This document shows, one piece after another, positions 1 to 11,430 of a DNA stretch of 64,000 nt. The notes beneath the pieces are model-generated. The model had not been told where the DNA came from and did not search any database. It saw only the letters and a program-made list of their open reading frames with translations. Source of the stretch: Balanoglossus misakiensis (Eukaryota > Hemichordata); assembly GCA_040954595.2 (NCBI GenBank), contig CM082585.2, positions 9,610,001-9,674,000 on the forward strand. The letters are read 5' to 3'. How positions within the stretch are numbered: position 1 is the first letter of the stretch; each line of letters opens with the position of its first letter. The translations under genes were made by a program, and so were the position numbers.

Positions 1-2010
1 TTACGCACGCGATTGTGTACATGTCCCAAGATATTGATGAGATACTTCCTCTATGCAGGAAGATACCAGAGTGTCAGTTTTTGATTTTTTTTTTTAATTG
101 ATGCAGGTTTGTCTGCCTGCCACAAAGTTGGCGCAAACTGTCAGTGTCATGTTTTCATGAAATATTGGTACATGCCCCCCATTGCAAATTTTGAGGTCAG
201 CGACTCTTAAAAACCCTGTCATGTAAATTTTAAATCAACGACTTATTTATTCTTGACATTGGAGGAAAAAAATTGAAGGCTCTGGGTTTTGATTGTTTAA
301 TTTACCTTCATATAATTTGTGAGCAAAGCTATAGGTTGATTTATTCTTCGGGAGCGCATTTGAGTTGAGGCCGGTTGATTTTCGTGTCGAGACCGCAATC
401 GCAGCGTTGGCTGTAATTAAGGGTGCTTCAAATGTGTTGTGGTCAGAGGTCAAATTTAATTTTTTTTAAAAGACAGCCATGTTTGACAGCTGTGGTTTTT
501 TTCCTGAATCGAGAACACGTACACAGTCAAAATTATAATTTGAGCATTACTGCATCTTATGGTGACCTTTGACCTCCAATTCCAAACCTGGCCACCGAAA
601 CCAAATGCTCTTTCTTTTTGTCATGATTTCAAACACAGTTATCATTGTAGATTGGTATGATTTTATTTATATGTAAAACTAATCACTTCACTCAAGTTTG
701 AGACAGAGAACCAGATTTGATATTCATTTGACCAGCCGTTTTCTTTTCCAAGTATTTTTCATCTTCTGTTTTGCATAAAGATAACCCATTGTGTGTAGAA
801 CATAGAGTGACTGATTTAGTGACTGGGTAAAATTTAACTTGCCTGTATATTTGTGCCAGACTTAAAAAAATAAATAAAACAATATTGATATTCTATAATG
901 CTGTGTTCGTTGCTTACCCCTTGCGAGAAAATTAGGTCACTTTTCACTGTTGAGAAAAGAGACTTGTTCATGTGAAACGCAAAAGTCAGAATAAGCATTG
1001 CATGCATATTTTATTATAAATCTTTCTGAATATGTACAACAGCAAAATACATTCAAAGTCAGAGATGCATAATATGTGGACAGGCAGCAATGAATCTTTC
1101 AGTCTGGCTCTGGCCTGAACCATGGTTATGCCATGTCATACAAAGTGTTTCAATGGCAATGAGATCTGTACATAAGCTGAGAGAGCTTATAACAGGAGTA
1201 CAATACACTGAATACATATAAATCTGTAATCTCTAGGCTTATTGTATATTCAAATATAAGAAATTAAAAGGAAAAAGAAAAGAATACAAAATAAAGACAT
1301 TTAAATTTCCTATCCCTTGACCATCAATAATAAAGCAAAGCTGAAATATTTTAAAGATATATTGTGCACTTTTTGACTAACTACAAACTTGACTGTACCT
1401 TATTGTCTTTATTAAAAATGAAAAACTTTCAAGGCCACCTTAAAATTGAATAAAAGTTCATTAAGGAAAGTACAAATATCTATATTTCAATCTTTATATT
1501 ATAAAAACCAGTACCAACCAAATTGTAAATGACAGTTATAATCATGTAAACACATGCCATAATCTGATTATTGTTATACAAAAATAATTATAAATTCTTT
1601 GTTGCTTGTTATATGATATGAAGGACTGCAGTGGTTTTACTAATCAAGAAATATTTGATTGTCATAAACATTAGATTTGTCATAATTTCCTATGAATGCT
1701 TGAAATCAAAACATTTTCAAAAATGTTCACTGTTTATAGTTAACTCATATGTGGTAATCAGTACCTCTGGAATACTACTAATATGTACCCTTTCCCCCCC
1801 CCCCCCCAAGTTCCCTCTATAGAGGTCCAACTTTACCATAGAACACAGTGGATTGGACTAAACCATGGTGTTGAAAGGTTTAAACAGCCCAATAAAAGTG
1901 ACATTACTCAAAACATTTTCCTAAATTAGATTATCCAAATTTTTGAGCTTGTGTGGTTAGTATTTTAAATTTTCATATCGGCCGAAAAAAAGCAATATAA
2001 TCCATTCATT
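1..2010. other. 3'-flanking region, no coding gene recognised
   Basis: AT-rich sequence with no exon-like reading frame that I recognise. Overlapping AATAAA signals on the plus strand lie at 869-878, which could end an unseen plus-strand gene entering from the left. On the minus strand AATAAA signals lie at 1408-1413 and 1010-1015, candidates for the 3' end of the mosaic membrane-protein gene whose stop codon is at 2011-2013. This reading (two convergent transcripts meeting near 0.9-1.0 kb) is inference from signals only. Confidence 0.35.
1794..1807 (+). repeat. Poly-C run (14 C)
   Basis: Homopolymer of 14 C in the region downstream of the mosaic gene. Similar C or G runs occur at 57462-57474, 57912-57924 and 63518-63537. 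Confidence 0.9.
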
Positions 2011-3572
2011 CTAATCACTTGCTGTCTTCAACTCTTCATTCACGTGGTCGTACACTGGGTTTGAAAAAGCCTGAAAAAAAATGTATGAGAGTTAAGTATT
2101 AACGGAGGTTTCAGCTAGTATACTACCGCAGGACTTGAGTCGTGTAACATCACACTTCTTTTTTTGGTTCCCCGGAATGTTGGAGTCTTGTTAGTTACAG
2201 ACACTGACAGCATTTTTGTGTTGACTCCTAAAGTATAATGATGGAATTCTCTGTTACCTCCATATCATTGACTGCATAGTTAGTTTCCCCCGGGATAGCT
2301 CGTTTCTTCCTCTTGTACTAGATTGGAAAATACAAGTAAACAAATTTTGTCAGTTATAAGATTGCAAAGTGCACAAAAAAATTCCCAGATAGTATTACTT
2401 ACGAAATCAGAACATTCAGACATGTTGGCGTTACCAATACAGATAATTAGCAAACTTACCAAGATCAAAAGTACCACAGTCAGACAGAGTGCTGCCACGA
2501 TGGCAATGACACAGACAATGGTGATGGGTATTGCTTTACTGTGTCCACCCGGTCCACGTCGCCGTTCAGGTCTGACGGTATCAAACTCTGTTGTGTCGTC
2601 TTTCACTTCAAATGTTTGTCCGTCAAATTCCAACTTATAATCTCCAGATTTCATCTGGAATTTTAAGAAAATGTCAAGGTGAGAGGTCCATCAAAATTTA
2701 ATTTTTCTGAGTGTTTGACTCATAGTCACAAGTTCCTGAAACTTTTCAAATTAGTCACTGTGTAAAATGTCAAAATCAGACAGTCACTGGGAGTGGTTTC
2801 AAATCGAAGTAATTACTGGAGTGTATGTATGTCTATGAACATTGCATTGAAAACTTACCGTTTCTTCCATAACGCTAGCAATGGATGCTGCATCAAAATT
2901 GGCATCTTTGACATTAACCAAGGTGAACTCTACCATGATACTGCCTGCAGACAGCTGAAACAACAGTCACATGGTCAGGATTAGTTTGCAAGCATAAATC
3001 AACGACACTTACAAATATAGTGTCAACTATGTGCCAAACCCCATCGAATGTGTTGCCTTGCAAATACTGTAAACTTTATGCCATCAAACCCCACCAAATG
3101 TGGTTAAACAACTTTTGGTAAATGTCTGACACCCACTTACTTGTAAATTTTTCACTTGTTCTCTCTTGATTTTAAAATCTTCTACAAAGGATGCTAGCAG
3201 AGCTCTGAATGGAGACAAAATATACTGAATCAGCCACAGCTTTTAAAAGCAAAATTGAACTCACATAATTTAAAATGCGATTCTCTCAGACAAGTGAAAT
3301 TACTTCTGGTAAGCAGCAGGTACAAGAATTGATCACTTACTCTTTGAACTCCTCCTGTTGATTTTCTATTTTACTGAAATCTCCCTCCAGGGCAAATGAG
3401 ACATCGATACCCCTGCCGGAATGAGAGAAAGTGTAAGGTAAATACAGGGATGCATGTAGATTAGTATCATACTGGATATTCCAGCAGAACTCCTTGACAT
3501 GCTATGCTTCCTTTGTGAACAGAAAAACATAATGAAAACAATTATTTTGTACTTACACAATGTTGACATAGT
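2011..3572 (-). other. SEA domain, membrane helix and cytoplasmic tail exons of the mosaic gene
   Basis: Exons 3557-3572 (only 16 bp), 3341-3412, 3141-3204 and 2859-2954 encode a SEA domain running into 2460-2654. It contains AGSIMVEF, matching the G-S-hydrophobic site at which mucin-type SEA domains self-cleave. Exon 2460-2654 then encodes an RPERRR basic stretch and a hydrophobic helix of about 25 residues. Exons 2258-2317 (YKRKKR stop-transfer) and 2011-2070 (NPVYDHV, then a TAG stop at 2011-2013) form the cytoplasmic tail. Exon phases differ from the 1-1 pattern of the extracellular modules. Confidence 0.82.
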
Positions 3573-6500
3573 CTGGAATAGAAATTAGAAAAATATACAA
3601 GATGTCAGGGGTTATTGGCAGAACATTTTGATGAGACATAATGTTTGTACACACAAAATTACTCGTATTCGCATAAAGATCATCAGTCTTTAAAATACCA
3701 GAGTGATGAGAGCCAACATTTGTATCCATCTGAGGACTTTTTTCATGTTGATAGTTTTCATAGACTGATCTGGACTGCCTTACCACAGCTGATGTCTGCA
3801 TTCTCTTGCCTAGAGTCAGCAATCTCGGTGCCAGTCTCATCAACGCACCAACAAAATGATCTCCTGGTGTTACACTGCACTGGGGTGTAGGAACCGTTTA
3901 CGAAGCAGGTCGGTACGAATGAACTGTCTGCATTCCTTGCCGCCAGATTCTCCAACTGACACTTTGACAGAGCTGATGAGATAAAAAAAAAACATTAGAA
4001 CTTTACAATACAGACCATGATGAATATAGTTCAGTAAAGCATGTAATAACAGTATTTTTCTGTGACATTAATGGAGATCGAAGCAGCCCATGCACTTACG
4101 TGTATCACAGTTTGTTTCCGAGCCATCCGAGTTGTAGAATTTAGTCTCACAGCCTCCACATTGCTCGATTTTGCAGATGGCAAAGTGATTCCACCGACAA
4201 ACGGCATCGTCACAGAGATCAGGGGAACACCACTGGGGAGGTTTGTCTGCAGGGCAACCTGTGTGAATGATAGACGTACAGTGAATATTGGAGACAATTA
4301 GCAATACCATGTGATGAAAATGGGCATTCTGGTGGCATTACTTTGGTAGCATTCTAAGAAACTGGAATTCATTTAACACTTCTGATCATTATCATTCAGA
4401 TATCTCTTTCAAGCCATACCTTAGGTTCTAGGACAGCTACCCCCTGAACACTTACCCCAACCCTATCCCTAACCTTATTGCCTGGTTGGCAAGGAAATGT
4501 CCAGGGGGTGTCAAAGTCCTAACGCCATACCTTGGACAGGGTCTTGACAAATCATGGCACAGCCATCATTGCAACATTTTCTTGAACCGCTGCACTGAGA
4601 GTCTGAATAACACTCTGGTACACAGAGGTTGAAATCTGTTCCAGGAGACCTCGCTGGTGGACAGGTACCAGGCTTCTCCCCATTGAATACTGTATGTTGA
4701 GTAGTTTATACAGAAACATATAAAATCCAGAAATTATAAATGCCACATGAAAACTGAGTCAGTAAGCAATATATGAACCATGCACGTTATTATACGTCTA
4801 TTTGAATTGCTTGCTTTGAAGAAGGATAACAACTGAAACAGAGATTTCAGGCTATTTTCTTAATTGCTAGATATACATAAAAGCAGCTTCAATATACTGA
4901 CCAAGAACTTCTAGGAGAAATCGTTGCTTGACTGTGAAGTAATTATTACTGCCTCTGTACTTGGCCTCACAAGTGTACATCGCTTCGTCTTCCATCTTGG
5001 CATCGTTGACCGTGAGCTTCCATTCCTGTGCTTCGTACTTTCCGCGCTGTGCCGGGAAAGATATGACCACGTCACCTTTGGCAATGACATCTGGTCCTTT
5101 GTACCACACCAAGGAGCCTGCATCGCCAAGCTTAAACGGGCATTCCAACGTGATGCTGTTCCCAGTCCACACCATCTCTGATTGTGTAGGAGCTGTAAAT
5201 ATAAGCAACAGCTGTTATAGATAAGCTAACAACAGAAATGCAGCACTTAGGGGCCAATATTTATATACACCTTTAGCAGCCATTTTTCCATAAATACAAA
5301 TATTCTGCTAACATTCAAAATAGTACATGCATACATGTATACTGCCGTATCAGGGTTCTATTATAATTTTATGTACACACACACAAACACAGAATTTCAC
5401 ATGCTGCTTCAAGTGCATTTATACATTCTTACCCAAGCATTGTTCTAAACAGGCTTCCTCAGATTGGAATCTGTTCTCGTTTCCTAGGCAACGGTAGGGC
5501 GAACATGTTGCTGTTTGATAGTCATACCAGTACTGGGCATCAGTGTTCTGACAACGGGTCCCTGTTTCCGCTGGTAACAGGCACTTCTCTGCAAAGAAAA
5601 GATGGATGGTTGCTGACATTAACTTAGTCAGGTTGATGTTCCCAACAGCAATTGCGTGTGCCCTTTTCATAAGAAGCTTCTCCACTACACCGAGTGTCAA
5701 CGTTCGTTAATGCATGTCAAGTGACAGACCGTATTATGTCAAAATGTTCTGTATTTGATTAAAACTGCAGAACTCCTTTCATGTTCATCTGAATAAAAAG
5801 TTCATGAGGTTGCGGTTCTGTCTATAGCCATTACCTTGCACAAACTGGAGAACAGTGCTCTTGCAGATACATGTTGGACAGTTATTGGCATCAATCATAG
5901 GACCATCTGAGTCACAACGATTGTCGCACTGTGGCTCTTTGCATCCTGAAATTTATGAAAGTGATTTTTCAGCTTGTTTAAAGGTGATTTTGAAATTGGT
6001 GCCTCCAGAAAGGTTGGAAATCATCATCATCATCATCATTAATACTGCCAACATCATAATGCAAACTACCAACATAGCCCCTGAAGTTAAGTGTGATTTG
6101 AATTCTGTCCTTGTAGCTTACTTGGGTTTGGACAGCAGGCGGTCACACCAACACGATCACTTGACCTCATACAGATATATCCGCCCGGACAGGACGAATC
6201 AGCATTACAGCGTTCTTGTTCACCCGTCTCAGCGTTCACTAACGGATTACCAACTCTGCAGATGCTGGTCTCATCTGTGGACGAGGATGTCAAAAAAAGA
6301 CACCAGTGTTATTCAATTTTGCAGATTCAAATGATCGCGACCAATGCTCCTGATTTTAGTGTACAACTCTGTGTACAGAATTGGAAGATCAGTCCTCAAG
6401 ACTCAACAACACTTTATCAGAAAATGTGTGTACAATGCACCTACTGTACCTTCACAAGTTACACGGTTTCCATTGGCATCTAGGAACGTCACGTTACATC

Positions 6501-9500
6501 CGCCACAATTATCAGGGACACAGATCGCTTCGGGGTGACCACCACATGTGCTGTGCTCACACATGTCTTCGGGACATCTGAAGATTTCTTGGGAGCAATT
6601 GGCAGCTGCAAGCACAGATAACTATTACTGTTACTGTCACATTGTCAAACAATACACAATGCAAATCAACATGAATGCAAAACTTGTTTGCTTTATGAAT
6701 ATTTCTCAGGTTATTAGCAGGAGGACGGCTATTAATTAACACAAGATAAAAAATAATATTCAAACATACCATACACTATCAGGTTGAACTTCAGTGAAAT
6801 AGGTATTGCACCACGGATATTACATGTATATTGACCCGGGTCATCATAGGTCACACGGTCTATTCGAAGATTGGTTCCGTTGACCAGTGTATAATGAGCA
6901 TACTGCCAGGTTGTCGAGCCACCAAATCCTGGAAATGGGTTTTCATAATACGGGCGGTCACTGCCCACCAGGAAGCGATCATTCTTTTGCCAGTGCACTA
7001 ACTGTGTTTCGTCGTACAGGGATGGAGCGGAGCAATTCAGTGTGAGGGGGTAGCCCAGCGGGGCAGAGACATTCTTCATCAACTTTTCCCGGCACGTCTT
7101 TTGACACTGCAACTCCGAATCGAACAAACCGCTAACCTGCTGCTGGCAGACGTGGCGAGGCAGACATTCCATTAAATATGGTTCAAAGAAAAACTTTTCG
7201 TAGAGAGGTGGGCGCCCGGCATCTGTTCTACAATCGTCATCGTCCTCAATAAAAGGCGTCCATCCTAAGAAGCATTGATCTGAAACCAACGAATATCATA
7301 TCATAATTATTACCTATGATGTGAACACACACTGTGAGAATGAAGACTTAGACGAAACAAAGTTCAGCGATCAAATAATCAAGGACAGCTGCAATCTGTT
7401 TCCTTACCGATGCATTCTGGGATTCCCTGGCACACGGACTGTGAAGCTTCGTGTCTGCAGTCAGCTTTTATAGGAACGCAGACACTATGAGATGGACACG
7501 CATATTCCTAAGACAGAAAAATAATAAGCAATGAATAATACGACTGACACAGGGAATTATCTCAATTATAAATGAATGTGGTTTTGTCAACTCTTTGTGC
7601 ACTATCGGCTGCATCATGCAATTTCCTGTTTAGTTCTGCAGAGAAGCATTTGTGAAGTAACGAAATGACTATACCTTGCATGGTTCATAGCATTCACACT
7701 GTGTACATCCGTTAGAATCTACGGCAAAGCCAAACTCACACTGCTCGTCACAATCAATAGTGGGACAGTTATCACTAATATCTGAAGAAAAAACAACGAA
7801 GCAGCCAATATGAAGTGACACAATTAAATAATGCATATCCTAAGCTTCATGGACAGTTTCTTTAACACTTTTTATGTCCATTGCAAAGTACTGCAGACAT
7901 ATAAGTACGTGACAGATGGTAAAATGTAGTGAATACCCAAAAAGAGCAAATAGTGTGAGGGGACTGGTTGGTTTGATGCATCCATACAAGGATTGCTGTC
8001 TGGATGGTGTGCCCAAGTGATGAACTATACGTACCTGGGCAAAACGGATGGTTTCCGGAATGCGTTGAAGTTCCAGGGATTTCCACGCCCGCATGATTGA
8101 CACACCAGCATTCCTGACCAGACGTCTGACACTGGATAGTTTCAAATTCACCATCTTCTGTACACTGTGGCACAAATACATTTAAGGGCGTCCAATAACC
8201 ATACTGCCAAGGGTTGGCCAGAACTGCCCTGGCTGCGGCTCTCGCTCTCTGACATAAAGATGATTCTGCACAGAGTAGAAAGAATAAATTTCAATATTTC
8301 CAGTACCATAAATACATTTTATTAATAGGTGAATGAAAAAATGTGGTCGAGCTAGGTTAAGCTAATGCCAAGTCATACTGAAATTGAATTGTAACAGAAA
8401 AATAAGATGTATGAAACAATGAACAGGTTGAATACAAACCTGATAGATCAGGGTCCATGCATTCTCGTGCCATGCAAGCATTGGGACAACATTTCTTCAA
8501 ACCAGGGCAGTCAAGGTCATTCTGACAATTGTCAGAAGAGCAATCAACGGGACTTCCTGGAGAAGGACATGAACCATCCTTGGATCCTGTAAAAATAAAA
8601 ATGAATCATTTAGAATCAAAGTACGTTCCACATCCAACAATTTCAATACATTTTTACCATGACTCTCAGAATATCACAGACAGTGACAACAGTGTCACCA
8701 GCGCTATTTTTACATGTTGCTACAGGTTGCTAAGCATGAGCACAGTTGTGATCCTTACTTGCAACGTTAGCACATGTGGGTCCTTCCCATCCTGAAGCAC
8801 AAGTGCAAAGGTAGTCTTGATATCCTATATCATGACAGAAACCACCATTCTGACAGGGTTGGTTATCGCATGCGTTGGTGGCTGCAACATAAAACAACAA
8901 TAGAATAACAACATCTGTTCATGTGATTTCAACTTTAATACAGCAAATTCCTCATAATCTCAAGGCAATTTAAGATTGTTTTCTCATAAAATTGTGATTA
9001 AAATTGGAGATTTTAAAATTTTGAATGAAGAGTAAAATTGTCTCAATTTTGAAATTCAAAATGGCCACCAATCTCAGTGTTAACTATACTTTAAATTAGT
9101 GATTTTTATAAAAACGAAATGGTGCCACTAGATTTGAAGTTACCTTCTCCACAGTTGGGTCCAGTGTATCCATCAGAACAAACACATACGTAATCATCAT
9201 CAGTGTCAGGGTCCTTGTTGTCATCATCATCATCATCATGACCATCATCATCATCAGGAGGAGTAACAGCGTGACATGTACCACCATTCAGACAGGGGTG
9301 CTCCCTGCATGGTCCAGTGACATCGATTGCTGAAAAAAAAAAATCGACAAACTGACTCAAACGTTCCGAAAAATCAAGTTTGTCGAAAGCCCGGCCAATA
9401 GTTGCCAGTTTTGTCATGATTTTACTTGCAAACTCAGAATGGTCCATTGAAGTGAGTTAACTGGTGGGCATGCATACACAAAACATACAGAAGAATTATT

Positions 9501-11371
9501 ATGGGTCTTACATATTTCGCAGATACGTCCGATATAATTTTCAGGGCAGATACAGCGTCCAAGATAGCATGTGCCTCCATTGAGACAAGGGTTACTGACA
9601 CACAACGGGTCATTCACTGAAAAATGAAAAGAGTTACATTGAAACCTATAGATGTCCATAGAAATTCTATAAACTTCTACAGGCATTCAATAGGCTATAG
9701 AATTCTTTTGATGTCTATTGAAAGCTTTTGTAGGGAAAATACTTTTTGAGTCTTTTGAAAGCCTAGCGACTTCACAAAATATTTAAAAGGTGTCTTACGT
9801 GTTACATCCAACACTGGCAAATTCACCAAATATTTTTAGTGTAAATTTTATCTGATTAACATTTACAAAATGTAATGTTTTCTTTCCCTGCTTAACATCT
9901 CACCTTCACTTTCACACAGTGCTCCGGTGAAAGAGAGCGTACACTGACAGTAAAAGTCATCAGACATGTGGGCGTGCACTGGTACACAGCTGCCACCGTT
10001 TTGACAGGGGTTGGAGGTACAGGAATCTGAAGAGAACAAAAAAACAAATTTTTAAAGTGATGTTGACATTGGCAAGTCCTCAATGCATTGTATGTATCGC
10101 ATAAGCAGCTTCGACAAAATTGTTTGGCACAACTATTTTCCAACGTATTTTCCCAGAACACGCTACTTATATTCTGGAGTACTAGGCGTATTGTTTTCAG
10201 AAGCTGTAAATGTTTGGGATTAATCTCACCTGTCACTTCACAGTGTAACCCAGAATATCCCATCGGACATCGACACCTAGCAACGGTTTCACCACTGCCT
10301 GTCACACCGCTGTAACACTGACCGCCATTGCAGTTGTAGTTCTCACACACATCTTGAAGAAACAAAACAGATTTTAATAAACTTGCATGTCCGAAGTCAG
10401 TTGCTAAAATACAAATTTGGCACTGTACTTACTTGGGATATAAGGTGACTGACATGTTGTCCCCGTGTAATCTGCTGGACACAGACACAGGAATGAACCT
10501 GTGTTCAGATCAAGACACGTTCCTCCATTTAGACATGGATTACTCGTGCATATATCTAATACGAAAAAAGAGAAACACGTAAAACAAATCATGTTCGGAA
10601 TATGAAAATGTAGCTCTTTAGTATTTCAACAACTACATACTTATAAAAAGACATGGAAACTACATGATAGTATTCAAGACCCATCACTATGACCAAATTC
10701 GCAAAAGATTGAATGACTGTGACATACCCTGCACAGGGATTTCACAATACATCCCTCTGTAGCCAGATGCACAGTAGCATAACCCATCTTCCTCTACACA
10801 CCGTCCGCCATTCTGGCAAGGATTGGAACTGCAAAATTCTGCCTCCTCTCCGGAATCTGGGATTGGATAGATAATATACCTTAGTTCGCACCTCAGGGCA
10901 GATATTCAGAAAAATGAAAGTCCTCCAAATCTTCCAATTCTTTGCTTTTTTAAAGTATGTGAAGAGTTGTTCATTACCTGTCTGCTCACAATGATCACCA
11001 GAAAAATCGGGAGTACAAAAACACATATACGTGACGTCAATGTTCAAACATATTCCCCCGTTTTGGCATGGATTTGGAGAACAGTGATCGGCCGCTGTGA
11101 ACAAATCAGAAGATATAGTGTATGACCGGTATTCATTATGTCAACCAGTACTTAAAGGGACATTAGCTGTAAATTTTGACGTTATTTCAAGTTTTTTTTA
11201 TTGCGATATTAAAAAAGCATATCCAAGATTATTTAAAGCTTATAATTTTTATCCATAGGGCTTTTTGAAACTGTGATGTGACTCACATCCTGGAGGACCT
11301 GGGTTAAATTGTGCCAGGGCCGTTCCCACTGCTACAGTTAAGATCAGCAGCTGCTGAAACGTTGACATCAT
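2011..11371 (-). CDS. Mosaic type I membrane protein: EGF x8, protease-inhibitor modules, Ig x2, SEA, TM
   Basis: I assembled 29 coding exons by joining GT-AG sites. They sum to 4,146 bp in frame, giving about 1,381 residues. The start ATG at 11371 opens a clear signal peptide ([16 protein letters not shown]..). Order by residue: EGF 29-371; WAP 372-420; thyroglobulin-1 421-497; antistasin-type 498-533; Cys-rich 534-566; Kunitz-like plus Ig 567-736; Cys-rich modules 737-839; antistasin-type 840-876; Kunitz 877-928; Ig 929-1025; WAP 1026-1078; Cys-rich 1079-1131; thyroglobulin-1 1132-1194; SEA about 1195-1300; membrane helix about 1318-1342; cytoplasmic tail to 1381 containing NPVYDHV. The inhibitor modules suggest a surface-tethered protease inhibitor or matrix receptor, which is inference. 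The architecture is unlike papilin or WFIKKN as I know them. No symbol is assigned because I do not recognise an orthologue. Exon lists are in the sub-entries. Confidence 0.88.
3784..8586 (-). other. Protease-inhibitor and Ig module exons of the mosaic gene
   Basis: Exons: 8440-8586 WAP; 8035-8265 thyroglobulin-1 ([12 protein letters not shown]); 7675-7781 antistasin-type; 7408-7507 Cys-rich continuation; 6770-7279 Kunitz-like plus Ig; 6450-6605 Cys-rich module with [14 protein letters not shown]; 6122-6274 lustrin-type Cys-rich; 5835-5945 antistasin-type; 5433-5588 Kunitz; 4902-5192 Ig; 4531-4689 WAP; 4100-4258 a second module of the CGGC type; 3784-3972 thyroglobulin-1 (FCWCVDETG). The first Kunitz-like module lacks the Cys14-Cys38 pair. 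The second has Q after the second Cys, where many inhibitors have K or R, and a short third loop. Kunitz-Ig occurs twice in the same order, suggesting block duplication. Confidence 0.82.
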
Positions 11372-11430
11372 GGCCAGCTGGGATCGAGTCAGTTGATTTC
11401 ACAGAACCATTCAAGTGAAGGAAATCACAC
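8759..11430 (-). other. Signal-peptide exon and eight EGF exons of the mosaic gene
   Basis: Coding exons are 11287-11371 (signal peptide), then 10978-11094, 10728-10856, 10433-10555, 10230-10352, 9904-10026, 9512-9616, 9144-9329 and 8759-8881. Each of the last eight holds one six-Cys EGF module, several with the Notch-like NPCxNGG core. All eight are phase 1-1, so any can be gained or lost without a frameshift. The signal-peptide exon has an acceptor at 11431-11432, so an untranslated exon must lie upstream; I did not locate it. The exon at 9144-9329 carries an Asp-rich insert (see findings). Confidence 0.88.

Noticed and set aside
2323-2640. 105-residue plus-strand frame opposite the mosaic gene's membrane exon
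   Set aside because: It is the antisense shadow of the real exon, with no splice sites or family similarity.
5855-6334. 159-residue plus-strand frame
   Set aside because: It crosses two minus-strand Cys-rich exons and an intron; antisense shadow.
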